Source of the DNA: Methanothrix sp.
GTDB taxonomy: Archaea > Halobacteriota > Methanosarcinia > Methanotrichales > Methanotrichaceae
DNA length: 32,581 bases
Direction: 5' to 3'
NCBI GenBank assembly: GCA_011620785.1
Contig: WOYM01000051.1
Span: forward strand, 1-32,581
The position numbers and the translations under genes are program-made. Below, piece by piece: positions 1 to 8,318 of this stretch. The number at the start of each line of letters is the position of its first letter. The stretch's first letter is position 1. Under the pieces are notes generated by a model that saw only the letters and a list, made by a program, of their open reading frames with translations, was not told where the DNA came from and did not search any database.

Positions 1-142
1 TATCAAGGAGTTAATGACTTTCAGGATACCTATTCAGTAATGTGCGTACACGACCAACGATTCTGGAGTCAATCGAATCGCCCCACGCCGAGAAAGTAAA
101 GCGAAAGCTGCATGAATGGGAAGAGGCCTCGAATCAAATACA

Positions 143-553
143 ATGAAACCGGAAAACAAAGAGCTAATAAGAGCCCTGCTGGAGAACAAGGACTCGATTC
201 AGGAGGATATCTTCGAAGACAGCGAGGAGATGCTGGGGGTAGTGCCCTTCATTCTGCGAGTCATGGCCCGGCGGCCGGAGTTCATGATCTTCTCCTGCCT
301 GAAGGACTTCTACGTCCTGCGGCCCAAAAGCCTGGAGCCCAAGACCGCGGAGCTGCTGGCCGTTGCCGCCGCTGCCGCCTCAGGTGCAGACAAGTGCCTG
401 AAGGTGCACATGAACGCCGCCCTTCGGGCGGGGGCAAGCGAAGACGAGATACTGGATACGCTGTTTATCGCCGCCCTCATCGGCCAGACAAAGGTCCTGG
501 CCTCGTCCTTGCGCACCTTTCAGGAGTTCGAGGGCAGCCTGGATGATAAGTAG
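143..553 (+). CDS. Carboxymuconolactone decarboxylase (AhpD-like) family protein
   Basis: A small, probably all-helical protein of about 136 residues. The segment KCLKVHMNAALRAGASEDEI (residues 84-103) is the family signature: a Cys (C85) four residues before a His (H89), then an Ala/Gly helix and an acidic turn. Canonical AhpD has a CxxC pair before the His; here only the second Cys remains, so classical disulfide-based peroxidase activity is unlikely and the activity is unknown. The start is uncertain: ATG 143 gives the usual family N-terminus, while ATG 116 in the same frame adds nine residues; neither has a convincing ribosome site. The 3' end overlaps the cobaltochelatase start by 11 bases, so the two are probably co-transcribed. 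Confident of the family, not of the substrate. Confidence 0.85.
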   Translation: MKPENKELIRALLENKDSIQEDIFEDSEEMLGVVPFILRVMARRPEFMIFSCLKDFYVLRPKSLEPKTAELLAVAAAAASGADKCLKVHMNAALRAGASEDEILDTLFIAALIGQTKVLASSLRTFQEFEGSLDDK

Positions 554-1442
554 CTATTTTTGCCGAAAGACAGGTATGCTCCTGGTCCCCTATGGCTCTG
601 CCTCACCCAGAGCTATGGCCACATATGAGAAGATCCTGGCTCTATACAGAAAGGATTATCCCGGCATGCCAGTTCTTTTGGCCTTCACCTCTCGTCTTAT
701 GATAAAGAGGCTCCAGGAGCGAGAAGGAATCGCCATCCCGAATATCGAGGAGGCCCTGGGCAAACTCTCCTGCCAGGGCTGCAAGCAGGTGGTTGTCCAA
801 TCCCTGCAGATCGTTCCTGGGGGAGAGTTCCACCGACTGGTATCCCTATCAAGAGAGTACGAAAAGAAGGATGCTGATCCTGAAAAGAGGCTGAAGATCA
901 CGATCGGCCTTCCTCTTCTCTCCTGTCTGGAGGACTGCCGAAGGGTCTCAAAGGCACTGCCAGATCGATGGAGGCCCTGCAGAGATCCAGAATCAAAAGA
1001 GGGAGAGGAGACAGGCAGGAAGAGCCAGTTCGCAGTCGAACCAAAAAAAGAAGCGGTGCTGCTTGCAGGCCATGGTACCGGCCACCCGGCGGACGCCATC
1101 TACTCCCAGATGGCTCAAGTCTTGAAGAAGGACTATGGCCAGGTATTGCTGGGCACCATAGAGGGCTTTCCGGGCCTATTGGAGATGATAGACGAGCTGA
1201 AGCTCATCGGCGCGCAAAAGGTCAGGTTGCGCCCCTTTTTGCTTGTAGCCGGAGGGCATGCCGAAAATGATATCTCGGGGCCTGCTCCAGATTCATGGAA
1301 GAGCACTCTGGAGAAGGCGGGAATTGAGGTTGATTTTCATCTATCGGCCCTGGGCGAGATCGAAGGCATCGTCCAGATACTGAAAGAGCATAGCCTGAAG
1401 GCTCTGGAAAAAATGGAGATGCAAGCGGACAAAAGTGGGTGA
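543..1442 (+). CDS. cbiK: Sirohydrochlorin cobaltochelatase, CbiK type
   Basis: Inserts Co(2+) into sirohydrochlorin in the anaerobic cobalamin pathway, which supplies the corrinoid cofactors of methanogenic methyl transfer. The protein follows the two-domain class II chelatase CbiK: N-terminal domain with FTSRLMIKRL (residues 48-57) and VVVQSLQI (83-90), then LLAGHG (173-178) and LLVAGGHAENDI (233-244). His177, Glu207 and His239 have the same spacing (30 and 32 residues) as the metal-binding His145, Glu175 and His207 of the Salmonella enzyme as I recall it. A charged linker at about 141-168 between the domains is longer than in enterobacterial CbiK. There is no signal peptide, so it is cytoplasmic. 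The start at 543 overlaps the upstream gene; ATG 576 in the same frame would also keep the first beta strand. Confidence 0.93.
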   Translation: MISSYFCRKTGMLLVPYGSASPRAMATYEKILALYRKDYPGMPVLLAFTSRLMIKRLQEREGIAIPNIEEALGKLSCQGCKQVVVQSLQIVPGGEFHRLVSLSREYEKKDADPEKRLKITIGLPLLSCLEDCRRVSKALPDRWRPCRDPESKEGEETGRKSQFAVEPKKEAVLLAGHGTGHPADAIYSQMAQVLKKDYGQVLLGTIEGFPGLLEMIDELKLIGAQKVRLRPFLLVAGGHAENDISGPAPDSWKSTLEKAGIEVDFHLSALGEIEGIVQILKEHSLKALEKMEMQADKSG

Positions 1443-1457
1443 ACGCTCGCAATATCC

Positions 1458-1476
1458 GAAGAGCAGAGTATAATAA
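1458..1476 (+). promoter_or_regulatory. BRE/TATA promoter of the Ig-like/SNase gene pair
   Basis: A purine-rich BRE-like stretch (CGAAGAGCAGA) is followed by TATAATAA at 1469-1476. With the usual archaeal spacing of about 25 bases, transcription would start near 1497, six bases or so before ATG 1503. This favours 1503 over the in-frame TTG at 1494 and implies a nearly leaderless mRNA. Confidence 0.5.
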
Positions 1477-1502
1477 CCAGAATCGTCTCATATTTGCATA
1501 CG

Positions 1503-1871
1503 ATGGCTCAAAAGAAGACCTACTGGGATATGCAAAAGTCCTTCTGGAAAACACCGCCGGGGGTTGTCATCTGGTTTACAGCGCTGCTGGCAATCATGGC
1601 TGGAGGGATGCTGGCGCTGAACTTCTTGGGATCACCCTATCCAGTGATCGAGTTCTTCGATGCCGAACCGGAATTCCTGGCACCGGGCCAGTCCTCTGTC
1701 CTCAGCTGGAGCGTTGTCGGCGCAAGCCTGGTCGAGATCGACCAGGATATCGGCCCGGTGGCCCTGGAGGGATCCAGATCTGTATCTCCATCTGAGGATA
1801 CCATATACAGACTTGTTGCCGTTAACGGCAGCAGAAACCGATCTGTAGAGCTGAAGGTGAGCGTATCATGA
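1503..1871 (+). CDS. Membrane-anchored protein with an Ig-like domain
   Basis: About 122 residues. A short charged N-terminus is followed by one hydrophobic helix (about residues 21-42, ending near LALNFLG) and then a beta-rich domain. That domain has the pattern of Ig-like/PKD-like modules found in archaeal and bacterial surface proteins: PVIEFFDAEP, GQSSVLSWSVVGA, a central IDQDIGPVAL, SVSPSEDTIYRLVAVNG and a closing VELKVSVS. It is probably anchored with the domain outside the cell. The 3' end overlaps the next gene by the four bases ATGA, and that gene has its own Shine-Dalgarno site here, so the two are likely translated together. The function is unknown; a partner or presentation role for the downstream SNase-fold protein is only inferred. 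Confidence 0.75.
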   Translation: MAQKKTYWDMQKSFWKTPPGVVIWFTALLAIMAGGMLALNFLGSPYPVIEFFDAEPEFLAPGQSSVLSWSVVGASLVEIDQDIGPVALEGSRSVSPSEDTIYRLVAVNGSRNRSVELKVSVS

Positions 1872-2665
1872 GAGCTTATGGCAAAAGGAGATATTTGGAA
1901 TTGAATATATCTTACCTCCTCCGGTTATTCGTTCTGATACTGACAATTTTTTCGGTGCTATCCCTCCTGCCCGGATCTTCGGCCTCCCCAGACGAGGTCT
2001 ACGGGGTAGTCACAAATGTGATCGATGGCGATACATTCGACCTCAGGATAGAGAAGGCCGACTCCAGAATTACAGACAGTGTGGAACGGATCACTCTGGC
2101 CGACGTCCGTTCACCGGATATGAAGGCAATCCAGGGCCCAGCGGCCAGGGATTTCACATACGCCGTGCTCATGGACAAGAGGGTCTACCTGGATGTTGAC
2201 GACTTCAACCGGGGACGGGATGATGAGAGCAGGCTGATAGCAGTAGCCTATCTAGCCGGAGCCTATGGCCAGCCCATCCCTTATCCCAACTTCAACCTCT
2301 TGCTGGTGGATGCCGGTCATGCGATCCTGGCGAATCAGACGGACAATGAGTTCGATCCGAAAAACTGGAGAGAGGAGTATAATTCAGAGAGCAGCACCTC
2401 TGATACTCTGCAACGGGTGGAGGAGAATCTGCGGGAAAGGCTGGAAGAGAGCCTGCAAGGATCCGGTCAAGATCAGAAAGGGACGCAGAATGATGGATGG
2501 CAGAACGACAGCCAGAACGGTCTACTATCCCGGATCGAGGACGCTGCAGGAGAGAAGCTAAATCGAGCAACTCAGGCCGCCTGGAACTGGCTGAAGGCAG
2601 AGATAACCAATACCAGCCAGGAGATGGTAAACAGCAGCCTGGATCGAGCATTGAACCGCAGCTGA
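1868..2665 (+). CDS. Secreted SNase-fold (thermonuclease-like) protein
   Basis: 265 residues. A hydrophobic segment at about 16-40 ending in GSSAS looks like a signal peptide or anchor. The staphylococcal-nuclease fold follows from about residue 43: VVTNVIDGDTFDL (47-59), ITLADVRSPD (75-84), PAARDFTYAVLMDKRVYLDV (91-110), then SRLIAVAYL and LLLVDAGHAILAN. Aligning LADVRSPD with the nuclease LxxVDTPE segment puts Thr76, Arg81 and Asp84 where Arg35, Asp40 and Glu43 would be; only the Arg87 equivalent (Arg122) seems kept. Catalysis may therefore be altered or lost. The C-terminal third (about 180-265) is rich in Glu, Gln and Asn and probably helical or coiled. AGGTGA lies seven bases before the ATG. 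The gene faces tldD with a 38-base gap. Confidence 0.82.
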   Translation: MRAYGKRRYLELNISYLLRLFVLILTIFSVLSLLPGSSASPDEVYGVVTNVIDGDTFDLRIEKADSRITDSVERITLADVRSPDMKAIQGPAARDFTYAVLMDKRVYLDVDDFNRGRDDESRLIAVAYLAGAYGQPIPYPNFNLLLVDAGHAILANQTDNEFDPKNWREEYNSESSTSDTLQRVEENLRERLEESLQGSGQDQKGTQNDGWQNDSQNGLLSRIEDAAGEKLNRATQAAWNWLKAEITNTSQEMVNSSLDRALNRS

Positions 2666-2703
2666 TCCAGACCATCAAAATTTTATCTCTCTTCGATTCT
2701 TCT

Positions 2704-4023
2704 CTATCCCGTTCCGCCCACTGTGGCCCTGTCGACGAGCAGATGGGGCGATCCGTCACTCACAGGCACCAGCTGGCCGGACTTTCCGCATCGACCGCTG
2801 TTGTACCTCAGGTCGTCGCCCACAGCCTTCACATGCAAGAGCGTCTCCAGGATCTTTCCGGATAGGGATACATCTCGCAACAGTTGCGTCTTCTCCCCGT
2901 TCTCCACGATATAGCCCTTCTTGGCATTGAACTGGAAGATTCCCTCGCCGGTGCTGACCTGCCCCCCCCGGCTCCCTGCCAGATAGACACCGCTTTTGAG
3001 CTCCTCTAAGATCTCCTCCAGCTTCCAGTCCCCATTGGCGATGTAGGTATTGCTCATCCGCACTACCGGCCGGCTAATCCCCTCTGCTCGGGCATTGCGC
3101 GGCACACCACCTAACCTGGCGGCGGTCTCGCGGGTGTTGAGGTATGACCGAAGCACACCATTCTCCACCATAACCGTCTCCTGGGCTCGGCTTCCCTCAT
3201 CATCGAAGGGATAGTAGCCGTTGAGCATCAGGCAGGGGTCGTCCTTGACCGTCACCAGCTCCGATCCTATCCTCTGGCCCAGCTTTCCTTCCAGGCACGA
3301 GTCCCCCTCCAGGATTATGTCTCCCTCAGTGGCATGGCCCACCGCCTCATGGACGAATACCCCGGCCAGCTCCTGATCCAAGACCACAGGGTGAGTCCCT
3401 CCTCTCGCCGTCTTGGCATCCAGGAGGGCGACCGCCGTCTCCCCCACCTGCCTGGCCAGAGATATTGGATCTTCCCGGTCGAATAGCTCCAGGCCGCCCA
3501 CACCGGCTCTGCCCTCGCCATCGGTCTGATAAAGGCCATTCCTATGAGCCACAGCGCTGATCACAAAGCCCATTCGGGTCATCCTTGATTCCAGATCCAG
3601 GCCCTCAGAACTAGTATAGTGGGCCACCAGATCCATCTCTGAGTAGACCGCCTGAGTCGAGGATATGCCCTTCACCTTCGCTGCGTCCTCGATTTCCCTG
3701 AGGAGGGCTACCTTCTCCTCTAAAGATAGGTCTTTTGGATCTCTTTTAACTGGCACCACCACGCTTCTGCCGGGCGGAGCCTCTGCCAAACTGAGATCCT
3801 CTTTCCGGCCGATCTTCCGAGCAATGCGCTTGGCCAGATCTATCTCCTGGCCAAGACCGTCCACCCGATCGGTGGTTACAAAACCCCAGGCACCGCCAAA
3901 AAGAGCCCGAACCGATGTCCCCTGGAAGGGCACCTGGGCTATTTCCTCAAGCTTTCCATTGTCCAGAACGATCCTGGTTCGACTCCCCTGCAGAATGCGG
4001 GTATCATGGAACTCCGCTGTCAA
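2704..4023 (-). CDS. tldD: TldD/PmbA-family metalloprotease, TldD subunit
   Basis: A zinc peptidase of the TldD/TldE family, which degrades unfolded or small peptides (in bacteria, antitoxin CcdA and microcin precursors). The HExxxH zinc motif is HEAVGH at residues 225-230. The C-terminus reads GRCGKSGQLVPVSDGSPHLL, close to the end of E. coli TldD, and its Cys is the likely third metal ligand. The 439 residues are slightly short because an N-terminal extension of about 35 residues present in the E. coli protein is missing. The start codon is TTG, four bases after the lonB stop, with GGAG in the lonB tail; no nearby ATG fits. It is last in the regulator-cdc48-lonB-tldD operon. No TldE partner occurs in the window. 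Confidence 0.93.
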   Translation of the reverse strand: MTAEFHDTRILQGSRTRIVLDNGKLEEIAQVPFQGTSVRALFGGAWGFVTTDRVDGLGQEIDLAKRIARKIGRKEDLSLAEAPPGRSVVVPVKRDPKDLSLEEKVALLREIEDAAKVKGISSTQAVYSEMDLVAHYTSSEGLDLESRMTRMGFVISAVAHRNGLYQTDGEGRAGVGGLELFDREDPISLARQVGETAVALLDAKTARGGTHPVVLDQELAGVFVHEAVGHATEGDIILEGDSCLEGKLGQRIGSELVTVKDDPCLMLNGYYPFDDEGSRAQETVMVENGVLRSYLNTRETAARLGGVPRNARAEGISRPVVRMSNTYIANGDWKLEEILEELKSGVYLAGSRGGQVSTGEGIFQFNAKKGYIVENGEKTQLLRDVSLSGKILETLLHVKAVGDDLRYNSGRCGKSGQLVPVSDGSPHLLVDRATVGGTG

Positions 4024-4027
4024 GCGA

Positions 4028-6016
4028 TCAGATGCTCCGGATGGGGGTGGGGATCGTCTCTGGGATGTTGATGCCGATCTTCTTCTCGGTGGCGAACTTC
4101 TTCAGTTTCTCTATCAGCCTGGTTCTCTGGCTGCCCATGGCATACTCGAAGACCTCGCTGATATTGGACACGGGTATGATCTCAATAGATTTTTTTATGG
4201 AATCATCTATCAGGACATCACCCATATTGGATTTGGGAATGAGGACCGTCTTGATTCCCGCCTGGGCAGCAGCCTCGATCTTCTGGGTGACTCCGCCCAC
4301 AGGCATGACATCTCCCCGCACAGACAACGAGCCGGTCATGGCTACCGTCTGTTTCACGGGCACCCCTTCCAAAGCGGATATGACCGCAGTGGCGATGGAG
4401 ATGGATGCACTGTCGCCCTCTACACCCTCATATGTGCCTATGAACTGAATATGCACATCCTTCTTGGTGATGTCCTCGCCCAGGAACTTCTTGATCAGCA
4501 CAGAGACGTTTGTCACCGCCTCTTTGGCGATCTCCTGCAGCTTTCCAGTGGCGATGATCTTGCCCTCTTCCCTGGATTGAGCAGGGGTGATCTCGGCCAT
4601 GATGGGCAGAACAATGCCCGAGTCGCCCATGACTGCCAGGCCGTTGACCCTGCCGATCTCATCTCCGGAGGAGTGGAACATGCTGTAGTCTTTGCGCCTC
4701 TCCATGTATCTGTCCGCCAGCTGCTGCTCGACCGAACGGGCCATCTTCTTGGCCTGCATGACGTGATTAACCTCGGTGAGGTGAGAGGATTCCGCCCGGG
4801 CTACATCTCCAGAGACCCTGATCAGGCCTCCCAGGTCGCGGAGCATGAGGGTGAGATGTCCCTTTCTGCCCGAACGCCTCTTGGCCTCTCTCATGATCTC
4901 TGCCACCGCATCTCGAGTGAAGTGGGGGATCTTTCCGTCTCTCACGATCTCCTGAGCCACGAACCTGATTAGCTTGTTCCTGTTCTCCAGGGTGTCCTCC
5001 ATGGTATCCCGCATGTAGACCTCATAACCATAGCCCTTGATGCGCGACCTCAGTGCAGGATGCATTCCCTGAACGGCATCCAGGTTTCCGGCAGCGATCA
5101 TGATGAAGCTGCAGGGAACAGGCTCGGTTCTCACCAGGGCGCCGGAGCTTCTCTCGCTCTGGCCGGTTATTTGATAGACCCCTTCTTGCAGGGCGGTGAG
5201 GAGGCTCTGTTGCGACTCCGGCCGGAGGGTGTTCACTTCATCGATGAACAGAACTCCCTTGTGGGCTTTATGAATGGAGCCGCACTCAACCCGTTCGTGG
5301 GATGGCGTCTCCAGGCCGCCGGACTGAAAAGGATCATGACGGACGTCTCCCAGCAATGCCCCGGCATGAGCCCCGGTGGCATCCACATAGGGCGCCTTCT
5401 TCTTGCCGTTGTTATCCACCAACAGCTTGGGGACCATGGCATCCTCTTTGGGCAGCATATAGCGCAAAGAGATGAATAGCAATGCTGCGGCAATGATTCC
5501 GAAAAGAAGCTGGCCCATATAATAGGCATAGACGATAAGGGCCATTACGATGATCATCAAGAACATATTTCTCGTCTGGACCTTCTTTCTTGCCTCCAGC
5601 TTCTGGGCATCGACGATCTGTTTGCCCCTGCCCGCGGGAACGACGCGAACCCTGGGGGTATTGTTATCCTCTGGATTGGCATAGACCAGAACATCCTGCA
5701 GATCCTCCACCGGAAGAAGCTCGCTCATTGCTTTGCCGAGCATTGACTTGCCAGTACCAGGCGACCCTATGAGCATGACATGCCTTCTCTGGCTTGCCGC
5801 CTTCTTGATCACCTCAACTGCCTCGTCCTGGCCAATAACCTGATCTATGAGGTTTTCAGGTACGGTTATGCTGCTCGTATCCTCGAATTTAATATCGCCG
5901 AGCAGTTCATTAGACTCGTCTTCTGAAGTCAATTTTTCGGTCCTCACAACAATTATTGGTTGTTCTTGACTATATATTTGGTGCTTTGTCTCCATGCTCT
6001 TCTCTTTCCAAATCAT
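4028..6016 (-). CDS. lonB: Archaeal membrane-anchored ATP-dependent protease LonB
   Basis: The membrane AAA+ protease that removes damaged and regulatory proteins in Euryarchaeota. Numbered from ATG 6016: Walker A GSPGTGKS at about 84-91; an inserted pair of membrane helices at about 150-185, a LonB hallmark; Walker B GVLFIDEVN; and a C-terminal Lon protease domain with catalytic Ser536 in EGDSAS and Lys579 in GGVTQKIEAA, 43 residues apart as expected for the Ser-Lys dyad. The start is uncertain: GTG 6040 would overlap cdc48 by 17 bases, ATG 6016 lies just after the cdc48 stop, and ATG 5995 is also possible. All three keep every domain. It sits between cdc48 and tldD, so an unfoldase, a membrane protease and a peptidase are made together. 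Confidence 0.96.
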   Translation of the reverse strand: MIWKEKSMETKHQIYSQEQPIIVVRTEKLTSEDESNELLGDIKFEDTSSITVPENLIDQVIGQDEAVEVIKKAASQRRHVMLIGSPGTGKSMLGKAMSELLPVEDLQDVLVYANPEDNNTPRVRVVPAGRGKQIVDAQKLEARKKVQTRNMFLMIIVMALIVYAYYMGQLLFGIIAAALLFISLRYMLPKEDAMVPKLLVDNNGKKKAPYVDATGAHAGALLGDVRHDPFQSGGLETPSHERVECGSIHKAHKGVLFIDEVNTLRPESQQSLLTALQEGVYQITGQSERSSGALVRTEPVPCSFIMIAAGNLDAVQGMHPALRSRIKGYGYEVYMRDTMEDTLENRNKLIRFVAQEIVRDGKIPHFTRDAVAEIMREAKRRSGRKGHLTLMLRDLGGLIRVSGDVARAESSHLTEVNHVMQAKKMARSVEQQLADRYMERRKDYSMFHSSGDEIGRVNGLAVMGDSGIVLPIMAEITPAQSREEGKIIATGKLQEIAKEAVTNVSVLIKKFLGEDITKKDVHIQFIGTYEGVEGDSASISIATAVISALEGVPVKQTVAMTGSLSVRGDVMPVGGVTQKIEAAAQAGIKTVLIPKSNMGDVLIDDSIKKSIEIIPVSNISEVFEYAMGSQRTRLIEKLKKFATEKKIGINIPETIPTPIRSI

Positions 6017-6023
6017 CAAGTTT

Positions 6024-8318
6024 TCATACCTGGAATTCACGGATCATCTTAGTGTATCCCTGCAGCATATCTTTTGACAGATGCGGCCTGATATACTCGC
6101 TGGCCTCCTGGAAATGCTTCTCTGTAACAAGGATCTTGTCAACTATCAGCTCTTCTCTTTTCATTCCCGGCCGGATATGCTCTCGCAAAGCAAGCATTCC
6201 CGCCTCCCGGCAGAGCATCTCCAGATCGGCACCGCTGAAGTTCTCAGTGATATCCGCCAGCCATTGAGCAGAGACCTCATAGGCGGGCATCTTTGAGAGA
6301 TAGATCTCCAGTATCTTCTGACGAGCTTCTTTATCCGGCATGGGAATATAAACTAAACGATCGAACCTGCCCGGCCTGAGCAACGAGCTATCCAAAAGGT
6401 CCGGCCGGTTGGTGGCCGCCACTATCACCACATCCTTCAGCTCCATGAGTCCGTCCATCTCCGTCAGGAACTGGCTGACCACTCTTTCAGTCACATGCGA
6501 GTCCGATCCGCTGCCCCGGGCGGGAACAATGGAATCGATCTCGTCGAAGAATACCAGGGCGGGAGCAGCCTGGCGGGCTTTGCGAAAGATCTCTCTGACC
6601 GCCCTCTCCGACTCGCCCACCCATTTGCTCAATAGCTCTGGTCCCTTGACGCTGATGAAGTTGACATTGCTCTCCGTGGCCAGGGCTCTGACCAGGAGGG
6701 TCTTGCCCGTACCGGGAAGACCGTAAAGCAGAATACCCCGCGGCGGCCGGACACCCACCGAGGCGAAGGCCTCGGGATACTTCAAAGGCCATTCCACCGC
6801 CTCGACCAGGGACCGCTTGGCCTCATCCAGGCCGCCCACTTCATCCCAATGGACCTCTGCCACCTCGACGAAGACCTCTCTCATCGCAGATGGCTCGATC
6901 TTCTTCAGGGCGGACAGGAAATCCTCTCTGGTCACATTGAGATTGTCCAGCACATCCAATGGTATGTCCTCTTTCACGTCCAGGTCGGGCAGAGCCCTTT
7001 CCAGGGTGCGCATGGCCGCCTCTTTGCACAGGGCATAAAGGTCTGCTCCTACGAAGCCGTGAGTCGAGTCTGCGATCTCCATCAAGTCCAGCGATTCATC
7101 CAAGGGCATGCCCCTGGTGTGGACATAGAGCACCTCCAGCCTGCCGTTTCTGTTTGGTATGCCTATCTCAATCTCCCGGTCGAATCGGCCCCCCCTGCGA
7201 ATGGCAGGATCGAGGGCATTGGGCCGGTTGGTGGCCGCTATCACTATCACCTCTCCCCTGGAGGAGAGGCCGTCCATCAGGGAGAGGATCTGGGCCACCA
7301 CCCGCCGCTCCAGGTCGCCCGAAACCTCTTCTCTCTTTGGGGCGATGGAATCGATCTCATCGATGAATATGATGGACGGAGCCGCCTTCGACGCTTCATC
7401 GAATATCTGGCGCAGCCGCTGCTCGCTCTCGCCATAGAACTTGGATACGATCTCCGGCCCGGAGATGGAAATGAAGTTGGCGTCGGTCTCGCCCGCCACC
7501 GCTCTGGCGATGAGCGTCTTTCCCGTTCCCGGAGGACCGTGCAGGAGCACCCCCCGGGGAGGATTGATTCCCAGGCGGCTGAAGAGCTCTGGATGGCGCA
7601 GCGGAACCTCGATCATCTCTCTGATCTCCCTGATCTCCCGAGACAGGCCGCCGATGTCCTCATAGGATATGTCCCTTACATGCAGGGCCAGCTCATCCAG
7701 GGTCTCTCTGGTGATGCTGATGATCGTCTCCTGAGTCACCAGAACCGGCCCGTTTGGCACGGTGCTCACCACTGCCAGGTTGAGACTGCTGTTTATCATC
7801 TCCACCCGCAGCATCTCCCCCTTAACCACCGCCCTCCCCTGGAGCATGCGCAAGAGATACTGCTGTCCTCCCATGAGGCGGATCTGGCGGGTGGGGGCGA
7901 CCACGATCTTTCTGGCGGGCCTGGCCGTGGCCCGGCGTACATTCACCCGGTTGTCTATTCCCGTTCCCAGGTTGGCCCGGGTGTTTCCGTCAATCCTGAT
8001 GATATCCGGGGGGTCCTCAGGAGTTCCAGGCCAGGCGATGGCATAGACCTTATCCCGGGCATTGATCTCCACTACCCCGCCGTTTTCCACTCCCAATTGG
8101 GCGAGAATGATGGGATTGATCCTGGCCACGCCCTTCCCCGCATCCTTATGATATGCTTCAGCCACTCGAAGCAAGACTGACTCCTCTGTGGGCTTCATGC
8201 CTCCCCGGACCATCTCCTCGATGCTGGGGCCGGGTTCATCCCCTGGAGAGGGATTGTCTGCAGATGGCGAGGACGCTGATGATAACGGGTTGCTTGAGGA
8301 TCTTCTCATATGCTCCAT
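6024..8318 (-). CDS. cdc48: Cdc48/VAT-type AAA ATPase (p97 homologue)
   Basis: A protein unfoldase that feeds substrates to proteases. After a 45-residue Ser/Pro-rich N-terminal extension comes the double-psi barrel N domain (LLRVAEAYHKDAGKGVARI onward), then D1 and D2 AAA modules. Walker A motifs are GPPGTGKT (261-268) and GLPGTGKT (533-540); Walker B motifs are IIFIDEID and LVFFDEID; both arginine-finger regions (RPGRFDR, or RRGGRFDR in D1) are present. The Pro-to-Leu change in the D2 P-loop is unusual but leaves the catalytic Lys and Thr. The 764 residues match the family. GAGGT lies five bases before the ATG, which overlaps the end of the regulator gene by 13 bases. No C-terminal HbYX proteasome-docking motif is visible. 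Presumed regulated by the upstream ArsR-type protein. Confidence 0.96.
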   Translation of the reverse strand: MEHMRRSSSNPLSSASSPSADNPSPGDEPGPSIEEMVRGGMKPTEESVLLRVAEAYHKDAGKGVARINPIILAQLGVENGGVVEINARDKVYAIAWPGTPEDPPDIIRIDGNTRANLGTGIDNRVNVRRATARPARKIVVAPTRQIRLMGGQQYLLRMLQGRAVVKGEMLRVEMINSSLNLAVVSTVPNGPVLVTQETIISITRETLDELALHVRDISYEDIGGLSREIREIREMIEVPLRHPELFSRLGINPPRGVLLHGPPGTGKTLIARAVAGETDANFISISGPEIVSKFYGESEQRLRQIFDEASKAAPSIIFIDEIDSIAPKREEVSGDLERRVVAQILSLMDGLSSRGEVIVIAATNRPNALDPAIRRGGRFDREIEIGIPNRNGRLEVLYVHTRGMPLDESLDLMEIADSTHGFVGADLYALCKEAAMRTLERALPDLDVKEDIPLDVLDNLNVTREDFLSALKKIEPSAMREVFVEVAEVHWDEVGGLDEAKRSLVEAVEWPLKYPEAFASVGVRPPRGILLYGLPGTGKTLLVRALATESNVNFISVKGPELLSKWVGESERAVREIFRKARQAAPALVFFDEIDSIVPARGSGSDSHVTERVVSQFLTEMDGLMELKDVVIVAATNRPDLLDSSLLRPGRFDRLVYIPMPDKEARQKILEIYLSKMPAYEVSAQWLADITENFSGADLEMLCREAGMLALREHIRPGMKREELIVDKILVTEKHFQEASEYIRPHLSKDMLQGYTKMIREFQV

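Noticed and set aside
1..142. Short open stretches at the left edge (frame 1 open to 99; frame 2 ending near 40)
   Set aside because: Too short to identify, no start codon or family pattern; possibly the tail of a gene outside the window.
3665..4972. Long plus-strand reading frame of 435 codons antisense to tldD and lonB
   Set aside because: It mirrors two well-identified genes, has low-complexity shadow composition and no family pattern.
6849..8180. Plus-strand reading frame of 443 codons antisense to cdc48
   Set aside because: Shadow of the Cdc48 coding sequence; no recognisable protein features.
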